Part shown: piece by piece, positions 33,362 to 43,739 of the stretch
Layout: each line of letters begins with the position of its first letter
How positions within the stretch are numbered: position 1 is the stretch's first letter
Notes under the pieces: model-generated
Told to the model about the DNA's origin: nothing
The model's database searches: none
Seen by the model: the letters and a program-made list of their open reading frames with translations, nothing else
Source: Agreia sp. PsM10
GTDB lineage: Bacteria > Actinomycetota > Actinomycetes > Actinomycetales > Microbacteriaceae
Direction: 5' to 3'
Assembly: GCF_030433855.1 (NCBI RefSeq)
Contig: NZ_JARUXC010000005.1
Coordinates: forward strand, 124,001-188,000
Length of the DNA stretch: 64,000 nt
Program-made: the position numbers and the translations under genes

Positions 33362-34812
33362 GTCAGGCGAACCTCGTCATCCGCCAGAGCGGCCACGAAG
33401 TCGGCGTCGTGGGTAACGGCGACGATCGACTGGCCCTCGTCGAGGAGTCCGGCGAGAAGGGAGACGAGCTCGCTCCACGTTCGCGAATCCTGGCCGAAGG
33501 TCGGCTCGTCGAGCACGAGCAGTTTCGGCCTGGTCGCGAGCACGGTGGCGACCGACAGCCTGCGTTTCTCTCCACCCGACAGCGTGAAGGGATTCGCGAG
33601 GGCCAGGTGGTCGAGCCTCAGGCGCTCGAGCAGCTCGTCGACGCGGGCGTCGACCTCCTCGACGCCCAGCTCGAGGGCTCTCGGGCCCACCGACAGCTCG
33701 TCGCGGACGGTCGACGAGAGGAACTGGTGCTCCGGGTCCTGGAACACGGTGCCGATGCGGGTGAGCAGGTCCTTCGAGCGCCAGGCGATCGGGGAGGCGG
33801 ACTTCAGCGGGCCGGCCAGAGCGGGCGTCGCAGACACGGCTCCGGCATCGGGACGGAGGAGACCCGCCAGGGTCAGGGCCAGAGTCGACTTGCCGGCTCC
33901 GTTGGGTCCGACAATGGCCACGGCCCGGCCCTCGTCGAGGCCGATGTCGAGGCCGTCGGCGATGCGCGAACCGCGCACGCGTGCGATGCCCAGCCCCGTG
34001 GCATCCAGCAGGCGCCCGCCCGAAGAGGGCACCCGACGCTCGGTGAACCGAGGGGGGAACTCGGGAATCCAGACCCCCGACGCGCTCAGCTCGGCGCCGC
34101 GGTCCCGCAGGACCGAGCGCGGATCCCCATCGGCCAGCACTCCCCCGCCGGGCGCGAGAACCACGACCCTGTCGACGATATCGCGCCACACCTCTACCCG
34201 GTGCTCGATCACGACGAGGGTCGCGCCGGTCGATTCCGCGACCCTCGCCACGGCGTCGCGCACCTCGGCGACGCCCTCGGGGTCGAGGTTGGCCGTGGGC
34301 TCGTCGAGCAGGATCAGGCCGGGCCGCATGGCCAGCACGCCCGCGAGCGCGAGCCGCTGCTTCTGCCCGCCCGAGAGAGCCGAGGTCGGGTGATCGAGCG
34401 GAAGGTCGAGCCCCACCTCGTCGAGTGACTGCGCGACGCGCCGCCAGATCTCGTCGCGGGGCACGCCGAGGTTCTCGCAGCCGAAGGCCACATCGTCGCC
34501 GACCCGGGCGAGGATCACCTGCGAGTCCGGATCCTGCAGAACGAGGCCGGCGATGCCACGGGCGCTCGTGGCCCGCTGCCCCGACACGAGAAGCTCGCCT
34601 TTCTGCTCGCCCTCGTCGTCTCCGCCGATCACGCCGGCGAGGGCATGCATGACCGTGCTCTTGCCGGCTCCCGATGCGCCGAGCAGGAGGACGCGCTCTC
34701 CGGGGTCGATCTCGAGGTCGAGCCCGTCGACCGCCCAGGCCTTGCGCGACGCGTGCCGCCAACCCCAGCCGCGCGCCGAGACGGCGGCGGGGGCCTGGGG
34801 GGCGAGCGTCAT
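33358..34812 (-). CDS. ykoD: ECF transporter double ATP-binding protein (YkoD-like)
   Basis: A 484-residue fusion of two ABC ATPase domains. The first (about 1-225) has Walker A GASGAGKST, signature LSGGQKQR and Walker B LILLDEPTANLD. The second (about 255-484) has GPNGAGKST, LSGGEKRR and LLVLDEPTFGQD. Each signature is followed by the expected switch His (VIEHR and VTHDADF). A fused pair matches YkoD rather than separate EcfA1/EcfA2. The start is ATG 34812; the frame stays open up to 35634, but that part overlaps the S-component gene and the riboswitch. It powers import through YkoC and YkoE. Confidence 0.93.
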   Translation of the reverse strand: MTLAPQAPAAVSARGWGWRHASRKAWAVDGLDLEIDPGERVLLLGASGAGKSTVMHALAGVIGGDDEGEQKGELLVSGQRATSARGIAGLVLQDPDSQVILARVGDDVAFGCENLGVPRDEIWRRVAQSLDEVGLDLPLDHPTSALSGGQKQRLALAGVLAMRPGLILLDEPTANLDPEGVAEVRDAVARVAESTGATLVVIEHRVEVWRDIVDRVVVLAPGGGVLADGDPRSVLRDRGAELSASGVWIPEFPPRFTERRVPSSGGRLLDATGLGIARVRGSRIADGLDIGLDEGRAVAIVGPNGAGKSTLALTLAGLLRPDAGAVSATPALAGPLKSASPIAWRSKDLLTRIGTVFQDPEHQFLSSTVRDELSVGPRALELGVEEVDARVDELLERLRLDHLALANPFTLSGGEKRRLSVATVLATRPKLLVLDEPTFGQDSRTWSELVSLLAGLLDEGQSIVAVTHDADFVAALADDEVRLT

Positions 34813-34832
34813 GTCGTGAATCCGGATGCCCG

Positions 34833-35474
34833 TCAGACCCGCGCCGAGACCTCTCGTCCCGAGGCGAAACGGCTGAGCGCGCCCGTCCGCGCGAGGCCGC
34901 GCGCCGCCAGCCAGGAGAGCAGTCCGGCGAGCAGAGCACCCGAGATCAGGGAGCAGACGGTGTAGATGATGGCGAATTCGACCTTGGCCCCGGCGTACCA
35001 GAGCACGAGGTCGTTGATCGCCAGCGCGAGACCGGCGCCGATTCCAGCGAGCACGGCCACGTATGCGCGCCAGTTCGCGTAGAGGAAGAGGGCGAACACG
35101 AGCTCGGCCCCGAGGCCCTGAACCAGCCCGGAGACGAGCGTGAGCGCGGCCCACTGCGTTCCCACGATCGCCGAGACGACGGCGGCGACCAGTTCCGTGA
35201 AGAGCGCGGCGCCGGGCTTGCGGATGATCAGGCCTCCGAGCACGCCGGCGAAGAGCCAGCCGCCGCCGAGGAGCGCCTGAAGTCCGGGGAGGGCCGCTTC
35301 GAGGGGTGCGGAGAGCGGGTTGTAGGCCTGGCCCCACAGCCAGAAGACGAGGCCCGAGGCCACGCCGATGACGCTGGCGACGACGATGTCGACGACCCGC
35401 CACCTGAAGCGATCGGGCCGGTTCGAGCCGACGGCGGTAGTTGCGGATTCCGTGGAGGGTGTTGAAGTGCGCAC
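34833..35474 (-). CDS. ykoE: ECF transporter S component, YkoE family
   Basis: A 213-residue substrate-binding membrane subunit with about six transmembrane helices (VVDIVVASVIGVASGLVFWL onward). The GGWLFAGVLGGLIIRKPGAALFTE and LVSGLVQGLGAELVFALF stretches are typical of YkoE, the S component for hydroxymethylpyrimidine/thiamine. The GTG at 35474 is preferred because GAAAGG lies upstream and all longer starts fall inside the TPP riboswitch (35556-35650). Expression is therefore likely switched off when thiamine pyrophosphate is plentiful. The double ATPase starts 20 bases downstream. Confidence 0.9.
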   Translation of the reverse strand: MRTSTPSTESATTAVGSNRPDRFRWRVVDIVVASVIGVASGLVFWLWGQAYNPLSAPLEAALPGLQALLGGGWLFAGVLGGLIIRKPGAALFTELVAAVVSAIVGTQWAALTLVSGLVQGLGAELVFALFLYANWRAYVAVLAGIGAGLALAINDLVLWYAGAKVEFAIIYTVCSLISGALLAGLLSWLAARGLARTGALSRFASGREVSARV

Positions 35475-35555
35475 TGAACGTGCCCTTTCGTCGTAAGCGA
35501 ATGTCAGGGCACGGGTGGGGCCGCCGCAGGAAGACCCTGCAGACGACACCGTGAG

Positions 35556-35650
35556 ATGTCCTCCCTGCGCTGGCATGATCCAGATCAGGTTCGACGGTCG
35601 AAGGTTGGAGAACCTTCCTCTCAGCCCGGCTCACCGGACTCCCGTGTTGC
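35556..35650 (-). promoter_or_regulatory. TPP riboswitch (THI box)
   Basis: On the minus strand the two conserved thiamine pyrophosphate-binding blocks are present: GGGCTGAGAGGAAGG in the P2/P3 junction and ACCTGATCTGGATCATGCC followed by AGCGCAGGGA in P4/P5. They are joined by a variable P3 hairpin (AAGGTTCTCCAACCTT). It lies 82 bases before the YkoE start codon. A TATACT -10 box precedes it. The expression platform is not obvious; sequestration of the ribosome-binding site is as likely as termination. Confidence 0.96.
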
Positions 35651-35655
35651 GACCC

Positions 35656-35661
35656 AGTATA
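35656..35661 (-). promoter_or_regulatory. -10 box TATACT for the riboswitch operon
   Basis: Minus-strand TATACT lies just upstream of the TPP aptamer, so transcription would begin at the aptamer's 5' edge. No strong -35 element was found. Confidence 0.5.
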
Positions 35662-35670
35662 GGGCTGCGA

Positions 35671-36003
35671 CTACTTCTTCAGCGCGCGGATGATGCGCGC
35701 GAAAGCCTTGCCGGTCACCCAGATGGTGGGAATCGACACCGCGAGCAGGGAGATCAGATTGGGTTCGAACGCGACCCGCCCGTTCTCCTGAGTGACATAG
35801 GCGCCCACGGGAATGGCGGCACCGCCGCCGCCTCCGCCCGCGAGCCCCGAGGCCGTGTCGTCGGAGCCAGAGCCGCCGAATCCGAACCAGCTGATGGCGA
35901 CAGGCACGAGGGTCTGCCCCTCGATCTCGACGGGATCGCCGTAGACGGCTCCCACTCCGAACGATCGAACGGTCTCTGCGAGCTTCACGGCGATGTTTGT
36001 CAT
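35671..36003 (-). CDS. GerW/YtfJ-family protein
   Basis: A 110-residue protein of the family named after the Bacillus sporulation proteins YtfJ/GerW. It shows an N-terminal helix (LAETVRSFGVGAVYGDPVE), the strand GQTLVPVAISWFGFG, a Gly-rich loop and FEPNLISLLAVSIPTIWVTG. The family is widespread in non-sporulating actinobacteria and its role there is unknown. The ATG at 36003 lies six bases downstream of a TACCGT -10 box, suggesting a leaderless mRNA. It is divergent from the LLM oxidoreductase and upstream, on the same strand, of the TPP-riboswitch operon. Confidence 0.82.
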   Translation of the reverse strand: MTNIAVKLAETVRSFGVGAVYGDPVEIEGQTLVPVAISWFGFGGSGSDDTASGLAGGGGGGAAIPVGAYVTQENGRVAFEPNLISLLAVSIPTIWVTGKAFARIIRALKK

Positions 36004-36009
36004 GAGGTC

Positions 36010-36015
36010 ACGGTA
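36010..36015 (-). promoter_or_regulatory. -10 box TACCGT for a leaderless gerW-like gene
   Basis: Minus-strand TACCGT ends six bases before ATG 36003. Confidence 0.4.
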
Positions 36016-36067
36016 CCGCCAGCGCAACCGTGCCACCAGAGTGCCGGGGGTGTGACACGCTGGGGGT

Positions 36068-36997
36068 GTGGACCTACGCATCTTCACCGAACCGCAGCAG
36101 GGCGCGAGCTATGACGACCTGCTGACCATCGCACAGGCGACCGAGAGACTCGGTTTCGACGCCTTCTTCCGCTCCGACCACTACCTTCGCATGGGCGACG
36201 ATCCCGCAGCCGGACTCCCCGGGCCGACGGATGCATGGACGACCCTCGCGGGACTGGCACGGGAGACGACGCGCATCAAGCTGGGCACGCTCGTGTCGAG
36301 TGTCACCTACCGGCAGCCGGGCATCCTCGCCATCCAGGTAGCCCAGGTCGACGCCATGTCGGGAGGCCGGGTCGAACTCGGCCTCGGCACGGGCTGGTTC
36401 GAGCAGGAGCACCTCGCCTACGGCATCCCGTTCCCTGCCAAGCGATTCGGCCTGCTCGAGGAGCAGCTCGAGGTGATCACCGGCCTGTGGGGAACCCCTG
36501 TCGGCGAGACCTATTCGTTCGAGGGCGAGCACTACACCCTGGTCGACTCCCCCGCCCTTCCCAAACCCGTGCAGCATCCGGTGCCGATCATCGTCGGCGG
36601 CAGCGGCCCCACGCGCACCCCGAAGCTCGCAGCACGATTCGCCGCCGAGTTCAACGTGCCGTTCGCCGAATTCGCCGACATCCCCCTGCGGTTCAGGGGC
36701 GTGCGCGAGGCGTGCGAGACCATCGGGCGCGACCCGTCGGAGCTCGTCTATTCGGCCGCCCTCGTCGCCGCCGTCGGCTCGACCACCTCGGAGTTCGAGC
36801 GCAGGGCCGCCGCAATCGGCCGTGAGCCGGGCGAACTCCGCGAGCACGGGCTCGCCGGCTCGCCCGCCGAGGTCGTCGATCGCATCGGCGCCCTCCGCGA
36901 AGACGGCGTCGAACGCCTCTATCTTCAGATTCTCGACATCCACGACCTCGACCACCTCGAACTCATCGCGGCCGAGGTCATGTCCGCCATCGACTGA
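36068..36997 (+). CDS. LLM-class F420-dependent oxidoreductase
   Basis: A 309-residue luciferase-like TIM-barrel oxidoreductase. The N-terminal FDAFFRSDHYLRMGDD, then LGTLVSSVTYRQPGILA, VDAMSGGRVELGLGTGWFEQEH and HPVPIIVGGSGPTRTPKLAARFA match the TIGR03560-type F420-dependent family. F420 use is family knowledge; the substrate is unknown. The start is GTG 36068, with a weak CACGCT -10-like box six bases upstream. It precedes the trehalose operon but is separated by 73 bases. Confidence 0.9.
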   Translation: MDLRIFTEPQQGASYDDLLTIAQATERLGFDAFFRSDHYLRMGDDPAAGLPGPTDAWTTLAGLARETTRIKLGTLVSSVTYRQPGILAIQVAQVDAMSGGRVELGLGTGWFEQEHLAYGIPFPAKRFGLLEEQLEVITGLWGTPVGETYSFEGEHYTLVDSPALPKPVQHPVPIIVGGSGPTRTPKLAARFAAEFNVPFAEFADIPLRFRGVREACETIGRDPSELVYSAALVAAVGSTTSEFERRAAAIGREPGELREHGLAGSPAEVVDRIGALREDGVERLYLQILDIHDLDHLELIAAEVMSAID

Positions 36998-37070
36998 CTC
37001 TTCACCGCACCCTCCGAGCATCCCGCTCGACCCGACTCATCACGCCCTATTCACGTCTCAGGAGAACTCC

Positions 37071-39272
37071 ATGGAAAGCTGGCCCGGATCGGCCTACCCG
37101 CTCGGCGCGACCTTCGACGGGAGCGGCACCAACTTCGCGATCTTCAGCGAGGCCGCCGAGCGCGTCGTGCTCTGCCTCTTCGGCGAGAAGGGCGCGGAGA
37201 CGCGCATCGAACTCACCGAGGTCGACGCCTACGTGTGGCACTGCTATCTGCCCCAGGTGCAGCCGGGACAGCGCTACGGCTATCGCGTCTACGGCCCATA
37301 CGACCCCGAGAACGGCTGCCGGTTCAACCCGAACAAGCTGCTGCTCGACCCCTACGCCAAGGCCACCAGCGGAACGATCGACTGGGATCAGTCGCTCTTC
37401 TCCTACAACTTCGGCGACCCCGACTCCCGCAACGACGACGACTCGGCCAAGCACATGATGACCGGCGTCGTCATCAACCCCTTCTTCGACTGGTCCGGCG
37501 ACCGCGTCCTCGACATCCCCTACAACGAGACCGTCATCTACGAGGCCCACGTGAAGGGCCTCACCCAGCTGAATCCCGACGTGCCCCGCGAGCAGCGCGG
37601 AACCTACGCGGGCGTCGCGCATCCGGCCGTCATCGAGCACCTCAAGAAGCTCGGCGTCACGGCCATCGAGCTGATGCCGGTGCACCAGTTCGTTCAGGAC
37701 AGCACGCTGCTCGAGAAGGGCCTGTCGAACTACTGGGGCTACAACACGATCGGCTTCTTCGCGCCGCAGTCGAGCTACTCCTCAGCGGGTGAGCGCGGAC
37801 AGCAGGTGCAGGAGTTCAAGGGCATGGTCAAGTCGCTTCACGCGGCGGGCATCGAAGTGATCCTCGACGTGGTCTACAACCACACGGCGGAGGGCAACCA
37901 CCTCGGTCCGACCATCTCGTTCCGAGGCATCGACAACGCGGCCTACTACCGGCTCATGGACGACGACAAGCGTTACTACATGGACTACACGGGCACCGGC
38001 AACACGTTGAACGTGCGCCACCCGCACTCCCTGCAGCTCATCATGGACTCGCTGCGCTACTGGGCCACCGAGATGCATGTCGACGGCTTCCGCTTCGACC
38101 TCGCCTCGGCCCTGGCCCGCGAGTTCTACGACGTCGACAAGCTCTCGACGTTCTTCGAGCTCGTGCAGCAGGACCCGGTGATCTCGCAGGTCAAGCTCAT
38201 CGCCGAGCCGTGGGATGTCGGCCCCGGCGGATACCAGGTCGGCAACTTCCCCGCCCAGTGGACGGAATGGAACGGCAAGTACCGCGACACGGTGCGCGAT
38301 TTCTGGCGCGGAGAACCCGCGAGCCTCGGCGAGTTCGCCTCGCGTTTCACGGGGTCTGCGGACCTGTACGAGCACTCGGGTCGCCGGCCCGTCGCATCCA
38401 TCAACTTCGTCACGGCGCACGACGGCTTCACGATCCGCGACCTCGTGTCGTACAACGAGAAGCACAACGAGGCCAACGGCGAGAACAACAACGACGGCGA
38501 ATCGCACAACCGCTCCTGGAACTCCGGCGTCGAAGGCCCCACGAACGACCCGGTGATCCTCGAGCTGCGCGCGCGCCAGCAGCGCAACTTCCTGGCCACC
38601 CTGCTGCTCTCGCAGGGCGTGCCGATGCTGCTGCACGGCGACGAGATCGGACGCACCCAGCAGGGCAACAACAACACCTACGCCCAGGACTCGGAGATCA
38701 GCTGGATCCACTGGGATCACGCCGATGTGCCGCTCAACGAGTTCACCGCGGCCGTCTCGCGGCTGCGCAAGGAGCACCCCACGTTCCGCCGCAGCCGGTT
38801 CTTCGACGGCCGCCCCGTCAGGCGAGGCAAGGGCGAGCCGCTGCCCGACATCGTGTGGCTCAACTCGGATGCCAGGGAGATGGAACCCGAGGAATGGGAC
38901 GCTCCGCTGAGCCGTTCGGTGGGCGTCTTCCTCAACGGGCAGGGCATCCGCGGGCGCGACCAGCGCGGTCAGCGCATCACCGACGTGAACTTCCTTGTCT
39001 ATTTCAACGCCGAACCGCAAGACGTTGACTTCGTTCTTCCTCCCGGCGAATACTCGCAGTCGTGGGACGTGGTCATCGACTCGGCCGGCCAGGCTGCGGA
39101 CGGACCACTCCGCAGCGCGAATGAGAAGGTCAAGGTGCTGGCGAAATCGCTCGTCGTGCTCCGCGCCCACCAGGAAGCTGTGACCGAGGCCGACCATTCG
39201 GTGGCCGCATCCCTCACCGCCATGACCGGCACCATCGACACCATCCCCCTGACCAAGCCGTCCAACGGCTAG
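37071..39272 (+). CDS. glgX: Glycogen debranching enzyme GlgX
   Basis: A 733-residue GH13 isoamylase-type enzyme that cleaves alpha-1,6 branches of glycogen to release maltodextrins. It has an N-terminal CBM48 domain ([19 protein letters not shown]), then the barrel: region [12 protein letters not shown], region [13 protein letters not shown] with the nucleophile Asp, region [11 protein letters not shown] with the acid/base Glu, region [14 protein letters not shown] 37071 has GGAGA upstream. It is the first gene of glgX-treY-treZ, supplying the linear chains that TreY acts on. An in-frame extension to 36822 overlaps the previous gene and is not coding. Confidence 0.95.
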   Translation: MESWPGSAYPLGATFDGSGTNFAIFSEAAERVVLCLFGEKGAETRIELTEVDAYVWHCYLPQVQPGQRYGYRVYGPYDPENGCRFNPNKLLLDPYAKATSGTIDWDQSLFSYNFGDPDSRNDDDSAKHMMTGVVINPFFDWSGDRVLDIPYNETVIYEAHVKGLTQLNPDVPREQRGTYAGVAHPAVIEHLKKLGVTAIELMPVHQFVQDSTLLEKGLSNYWGYNTIGFFAPQSSYSSAGERGQQVQEFKGMVKSLHAAGIEVILDVVYNHTAEGNHLGPTISFRGIDNAAYYRLMDDDKRYYMDYTGTGNTLNVRHPHSLQLIMDSLRYWATEMHVDGFRFDLASALAREFYDVDKLSTFFELVQQDPVISQVKLIAEPWDVGPGGYQVGNFPAQWTEWNGKYRDTVRDFWRGEPASLGEFASRFTGSADLYEHSGRRPVASINFVTAHDGFTIRDLVSYNEKHNEANGENNNDGESHNRSWNSGVEGPTNDPVILELRARQQRNFLATLLLSQGVPMLLHGDEIGRTQQGNNNTYAQDSEISWIHWDHADVPLNEFTAAVSRLRKEHPTFRRSRFFDGRPVRRGKGEPLPDIVWLNSDAREMEPEEWDAPLSRSVGVFLNGQGIRGRDQRGQRITDVNFLVYFNAEPQDVDFVLPPGEYSQSWDVVIDSAGQAADGPLRSANEKVKVLAKSLVVLRAHQEAVTEADHSVAASLTAMTGTIDTIPLTKPSNG

Positions 39273-39281
39273 CGAGGAACC

Positions 39282-41630
39282 ATGCGCGAACCCCTCTCCA
39301 CCTACCGACTCCAGATCTCGTCGTCGTTCACGCTCGACGCGGCCTCCGAGCTGATCGACTACCTCGCAGACCTCGGAGCGGACTGGGTCTACCTGTCGCC
39401 GATCCTCGAGGCGGAGCCGGGAAGCAACCACGGCTACGACGTGATCGACCACTCCCGGGTCGACCCGGAGCGGGGCGGAGCCGAGGGGCTGGAGCGGCTC
39501 GCCGAGGCCGCGCACTCCCGCGGCATCGGCGTGCTCGTCGACATCGTGCCGAATCACGTCGGCGTGGCGACTCCGCCCCTGAGCGTGTGGTGGTGGGATC
39601 TGCTGACGCACGGGCGCGACTCGCGCTACGCCGAGGCCTTCGACGTGGACTGGGAGTTCGGTCACGGCAAGGTGCGGCTGCCCATGCTCGGCGACGACTC
39701 GCTCGACGCCCTCGAGCTCGCGACCGCACCAGACGGAACGCGCGAGCTGCACTACTACGACAACCGCTTCCCCGTCGCACCCGGCACGGCCGACGACGGC
39801 GCCGACGCGATCACGGTGCACTCGCGCCAGCACTACGAGCTCATGAACTGGCGGCGCGCCGATTCCGAGCTGAACTACCGGCGGTTCTTCGCCGTCACGA
39901 CGCTCGCCGGCGTCAAGGTCGAGGTGCCCTGGGTGTTCCAGGAGTCGCACGCCGAGATCGGGCGCTGGTTCGCCGACGGACTCGCCGACGGTCTGCGGGT
40001 CGACCATCCCGACGGTCTCGCCGATCCGGAGGACTACCTCGAGCACCTCGCCGAGCTCACGGGCGGCGCCTACGTGCTGGTCGAGAAGATCCTCGAGGGG
40101 CGCGAGAAGCTGCCGGTCTCGTGGAAGACGGCCGGCACCACCGGCTACGACGCGCTGGGCGACATCGATCGCGTGCTCGTGGATGCCTCGGGCGAGCCGT
40201 TCCTGAACGTCGCGCTGGGCCTGGGCGACGACGAGAGCGCGCACGACAGCTGGACGTCGCTCATCCACGACACGAAGCGCGCGATCGCCGACGGCATCCT
40301 GCGCTCGGAGGTGCTGCGAATCCAGCGCGACCTCGACCGCGAGGACGCGCTCGACGGATCGACGTGGCGGGGCTCCCCCGCCATCGCCGATGCGATCGCC
40401 GAGCTGCTGACCTGCTTCCCCGTCTATCGCTCCTACCTGCCGTCCGGCATCGAAAAGCTCGAGGAGGCCCACCGCGATGCTCTCGCTGCCCGTCCCGACC
40501 TCGCGGCAGAGCTCGAGGTCGTGACCGCAGCACTCTCGCACCCGAGCAACGCGGCGGCCATCCGCTTCCAGCAGACCTCGGGCATGGTCATGGCCAAGGG
40601 TGTCGAGGACACGGCGTTCTACCGCTGGAACAGGCTCGTCTCGCTCAACGAGGTCGGCGGCGAGCCGGCCGAGTTCGCCATCGAGCCCGCGGAGTTCCAC
40701 GCCCGCCAGTGGCAGCGCATGGCCTCGCTCCCCCGAACCATGACCACCCTCTCCACCCACGACACCAAGCGCGGCGAAGACGTGCGCGCCCGCATCGACG
40801 TGCTGAGCGAGCTGCCGCACACCTGGCTCGAGACGCTCGCGAATCTGCGCGAGTCGGCGCCCATCGGAGACGAGACCTTCGACTCGCTCCTGTGGCAGAC
40901 GGCCGTCGGAGCCTGGCCGATCGAGCGCGAGCGGCTTCACGCCTACGCCGAGAAGGCGTCCCGCGAGGCCGGAGCGTCCACCACCTGGAACGCCCCCGAC
41001 GAGGAGTTCGAGAAGGCGATGCACGCGGCGGTCGACGCGGCCTACGACGACCCGCGCACTCACGAGCTCATCGACTCGCTGGCCACGCGCATCCGGCCCG
41101 CGGGCTGGTCGAACTCGCTCGCCGCCAAGCTGCTGCAACTCACCATGGTGGGGGTGCCCGACGTCTACCAGGGCACGGAGCTGTGGGACAACTCCCTGGT
41201 CGACCCCGACAACCGCCGACCCGTCGACTTCGACGAGAGGCGCCGTCTTCTCGAGATCCTCGACACGGGAGAGCTGCCGAGCGTCGACGAGACCGGCGCA
41301 GCCAAGCTGCTCGTCACCTCGCGCGCGCTTCGGCTGCGGCACGAGCATCCGGAGCTCTTCACGGGGTACGCGCCCGTCGAGGCGCACGGCGACGCCGCCA
41401 GTCACGTCATCGCCTTCGACAGGGGTGGCGCGATCACGATCGCGACTCGCCTGCCCTGGTCGCTCGCTCAGGCCGACGGCTGGGGCTCCACCCAGATCAC
41501 CATCGATCGCGACAGCGTCGATGTGCTCACGGGGCGGCAGATCGATGCCGGCCCGGTCTCGCTGTCAGAACTGCTCTCCGACCTTCCTGTCGCACTCCTT
41601 GCCGCCGTCCGAGAGGATCTCTCCGAATGA
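39282..41630 (+). CDS. treY: Malto-oligosyltrehalose synthase
   Basis: A 782-residue GH13 enzyme that isomerises the reducing end of a maltodextrin to a trehalosyl unit. It begins in the typical way ([48 protein letters not shown]), with region [10 protein letters not shown], region [15 protein letters not shown] with the catalytic Asp, region [12 protein letters not shown] and region [17 protein letters not shown]. The start lies nine bases after glgX and the stop overlaps the treZ start (ATGA). The gene has the usual family length. Confidence 0.96.
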   Translation: MREPLSTYRLQISSSFTLDAASELIDYLADLGADWVYLSPILEAEPGSNHGYDVIDHSRVDPERGGAEGLERLAEAAHSRGIGVLVDIVPNHVGVATPPLSVWWWDLLTHGRDSRYAEAFDVDWEFGHGKVRLPMLGDDSLDALELATAPDGTRELHYYDNRFPVAPGTADDGADAITVHSRQHYELMNWRRADSELNYRRFFAVTTLAGVKVEVPWVFQESHAEIGRWFADGLADGLRVDHPDGLADPEDYLEHLAELTGGAYVLVEKILEGREKLPVSWKTAGTTGYDALGDIDRVLVDASGEPFLNVALGLGDDESAHDSWTSLIHDTKRAIADGILRSEVLRIQRDLDREDALDGSTWRGSPAIADAIAELLTCFPVYRSYLPSGIEKLEEAHRDALAARPDLAAELEVVTAALSHPSNAAAIRFQQTSGMVMAKGVEDTAFYRWNRLVSLNEVGGEPAEFAIEPAEFHARQWQRMASLPRTMTTLSTHDTKRGEDVRARIDVLSELPHTWLETLANLRESAPIGDETFDSLLWQTAVGAWPIERERLHAYAEKASREAGASTTWNAPDEEFEKAMHAAVDAAYDDPRTHELIDSLATRIRPAGWSNSLAAKLLQLTMVGVPDVYQGTELWDNSLVDPDNRRPVDFDERRRLLEILDTGELPSVDETGAAKLLVTSRALRLRHEHPELFTGYAPVEAHGDAASHVIAFDRGGAITIATRLPWSLAQADGWGSTQITIDRDSVDVLTGRQIDAGPVSLSELLSDLPVALLAAVREDLSE

Positions 41631-43387
41631 CCGTCCGACACCCCTTCGACGTCTGGGCACCGAAAGCCGCCCGCATGCGCCTGGTCGCCGACGGCCAGAC
41701 GATCGAGATGACCCGCGCCGACGGCGACTGGTGGACAGCCGGCACCTCGACGCCGCAGGGCGAGGTCGACTACGGCTACCTCGTCGACGACGCGAACGGC
41801 GAGACCGTGGGCCCGCTCCCCGATCCCCGCTCCCGCCGGCAGCCCGACGGAGTGCACGGCCTGTCCCGAACCGTCGATCCCGCGAACCATGTCTGGAACG
41901 ACGACTGGGCGGGGCGGCAGCTCGCGGGCGGCGCGATCTACGAGCTGCACATCGGCACCTTCACGCCCGACGGCACGCTCGACTCCGCCATCGATCGCCT
42001 CGATCACCTGGTCGAGCTCGGCATCGACTTCGTCGAGGTCATGCCGGTCAACGCCTTCAACGGCACACACAACTGGGGCTACGACGGCGTGCTCTGGTTC
42101 GCGATCCAGGAGACCTACGGCGGCCCGGATGCCTACCGCCGGTTCGTCGACGCGTGTCACCTGCGCGGCCTCGCCGTGATCCAGGACGTGGTCTACAACC
42201 ACCTGGGCCCGAGCGGCAACTACCTCGGAGTGTACGGACCCTACGAGCACGAGGCCGCGGGAACGACGTGGGGCAAGGCGATCAACCTCGACGGCCACGG
42301 CTCGACCGAGGTGCGCCGGTTCATTCTCGACAACGCCCGCATGTGGTTCGAGGAGTACCACGTCGACGGGCTGCGCCTCGACGCCGTGCACGCCCTGCAC
42401 GACGAGAGCTCGCGTCACCTGCTCAGTGAGCTCGCCGCCGAGACGGATGCCTGGTCGGCGTTCGTCGGACGGCCGCTCAGCCTCATCGCGGAGTCCGACC
42501 TCAACGACCCGGTCATGTTCACCCCTCGCGATCACAACGGCTACGGATTGACCGGCCAGTGGAGCGACGATTTCCACCACTCCGTGCACGTGGCGCTCAC
42601 CCGCGAGGTCTCGGGCTACTACGCCGACTTCGAGCCCCTGAGCGCCCTCGCCAAGGCACTCACCTCCGGCTTCTTCCACAACGGCACCTGGTCGAGCTTC
42701 CGCGGTCGCCACCACGGAAAGCGCATCGACACGGCGAACGTCCTCACCTGGCGTCTCGTCGTGGCCAACCAGAACCACGACCAGATCGGCAACCGGGCGA
42801 TCGGAGATCGTCTGACCGCATCCCTCGACGAAGGACAGCTCGCGATCGCGGCGGCACTGACCCTTCTCGGCCCGTACACGCCGATGCTGTTCATGGGCGA
42901 GGAGTGGGGAGCATCCACGCCCTTCCAGTTCTTCACCTCGCACCCAGAGCCCGAGCTGGGCAAGGCCACGGCGGAGGGCCGCATCGCGGAGTTCGAGCGC
43001 ATGGGCTGGGACGAGTCGCAGGTTCCGAACCCGCAGGATCTGTCGACCTTCACCGACTCGAAGCTCGACTGGAGCGAACCCGTCTCGGAGGGATCCGCGC
43101 ACGCGCGCCTGCTCGAGTTCTACAGCGCTCTGACGACACTGCGCCGCACGGTTCCCGCCTTCACCGACCCGCGCTGGCCGACGCTGTCGGTCGACTTCTC
43201 CGAAGACGAGCGGTGGTTGGAACTGACCCGCGGCGACGTGGCGGTGCTGGTGAACTTCTCTGCCGAGCCGCTGGAGGCTCCGAGCAGCCTGCTGTCGTCG
43301 AGCGACGTCCTCCTCGAGTCGAGCCCGCGGGGCGACTCCGCCCGCGTCGCCGGCCACTCCGTGACGGTCTACCGCCCCGGCACCTGA
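41627..43387 (+). CDS. treZ: Malto-oligosyltrehalose trehalohydrolase
   Basis: A 586-residue GH13 enzyme that releases trehalose from the product of TreY. An N-terminal CBM48-like domain ([17 protein letters not shown]) is followed by [18 protein letters not shown], region [16 protein letters not shown], region [15 protein letters not shown], region [13 protein letters not shown], and region [29 protein letters not shown] is a strong family signature. The ATG overlaps the treY stop by four bases. Longer starts up to 39587 are shadow of treY. Together with glgX it makes trehalose from storage glycogen, a stress-protection route. Confidence 0.96.
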   Translation: MTVRHPFDVWAPKAARMRLVADGQTIEMTRADGDWWTAGTSTPQGEVDYGYLVDDANGETVGPLPDPRSRRQPDGVHGLSRTVDPANHVWNDDWAGRQLAGGAIYELHIGTFTPDGTLDSAIDRLDHLVELGIDFVEVMPVNAFNGTHNWGYDGVLWFAIQETYGGPDAYRRFVDACHLRGLAVIQDVVYNHLGPSGNYLGVYGPYEHEAAGTTWGKAINLDGHGSTEVRRFILDNARMWFEEYHVDGLRLDAVHALHDESSRHLLSELAAETDAWSAFVGRPLSLIAESDLNDPVMFTPRDHNGYGLTGQWSDDFHHSVHVALTREVSGYYADFEPLSALAKALTSGFFHNGTWSSFRGRHHGKRIDTANVLTWRLVVANQNHDQIGNRAIGDRLTASLDEGQLAIAAALTLLGPYTPMLFMGEEWGASTPFQFFTSHPEPELGKATAEGRIAEFERMGWDESQVPNPQDLSTFTDSKLDWSEPVSEGSAHARLLEFYSALTTLRRTVPAFTDPRWPTLSVDFSEDERWLELTRGDVAVLVNFSAEPLEAPSSLLSSSDVLLESSPRGDSARVAGHSVTVYRPGT

Positions 43388-43739
43388 CGACCCGCGCTGG
43401 TCGAGCAGCCGGCTCACACCGGTGAGATGTCGCAGATGGCGACGTGTCGGCTGCGGCACCGGCAATCTGCGACACCTCACCATCAACAACCCGAGCGCCG
43501 ATGCACTGAGATGTCGCACATGGTGAGTTTTCTCCGCAGGAAGCCGCCATCTGCGACATCTCAGCACCGTGCAGCATCCTCTGTGCGCCACGGAGGAGGG
43601 CTCCTCAGATATGCGACGACGCCACGCGCTGATTGAGTAGCCCCGCGAGGAACGAGCCGGCGTACCTAGGTCACCCGCGGTGGTCTCGATACGCTCGTCC
43701 CTCGCTACTCGACCAACGCAGCCGAGACGCGCAGTTCCT
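43388..43739. repeat. Gene-free region with two long hairpins and an inverted dispersed repeat
   Basis: Contains two related inverted-repeat units: 43421-43481 (arms GGTGAGATGTCGCAGAT and ATCTGCGACACCTCACC) and 43503-43568 (arms CACTGAGATGTCGCACATGG and CCATCTGCGACATCTCAG). The loops differ in sequence. Downstream, 43631-43656 and 43681-43718 form an imperfect inverted pair of the TCGATACG...CTACTCGACC repeat family (TTGAGTAGC... and ...CTCGCTACTCGACC). No reading frame here looks coding. The region separates treZ from dinB, whose 3' ends converge. Confidence 0.8.

Noticed and set aside
35475-35576. Upstream start for the YkoE gene at ATG 35576
   Set aside because: That ATG is part of the TPP riboswitch core (GGATCATGCC), so it is not a translation start.
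34833-35634. Upstream extension of the YkoD frame
   Set aside because: It covers the S-component gene and the TPP riboswitch; the frame before ATG 34812 has no domain.
37782-41405. A 1207-codon minus-strand frame over glgX and treY
   Set aside because: Antisense shadow of two well-defined GH13 genes; composition lacks any fold signature.
42559-43425. A 288-codon frame in treZ
   Set aside because: Out-of-frame shadow of treZ without motifs.
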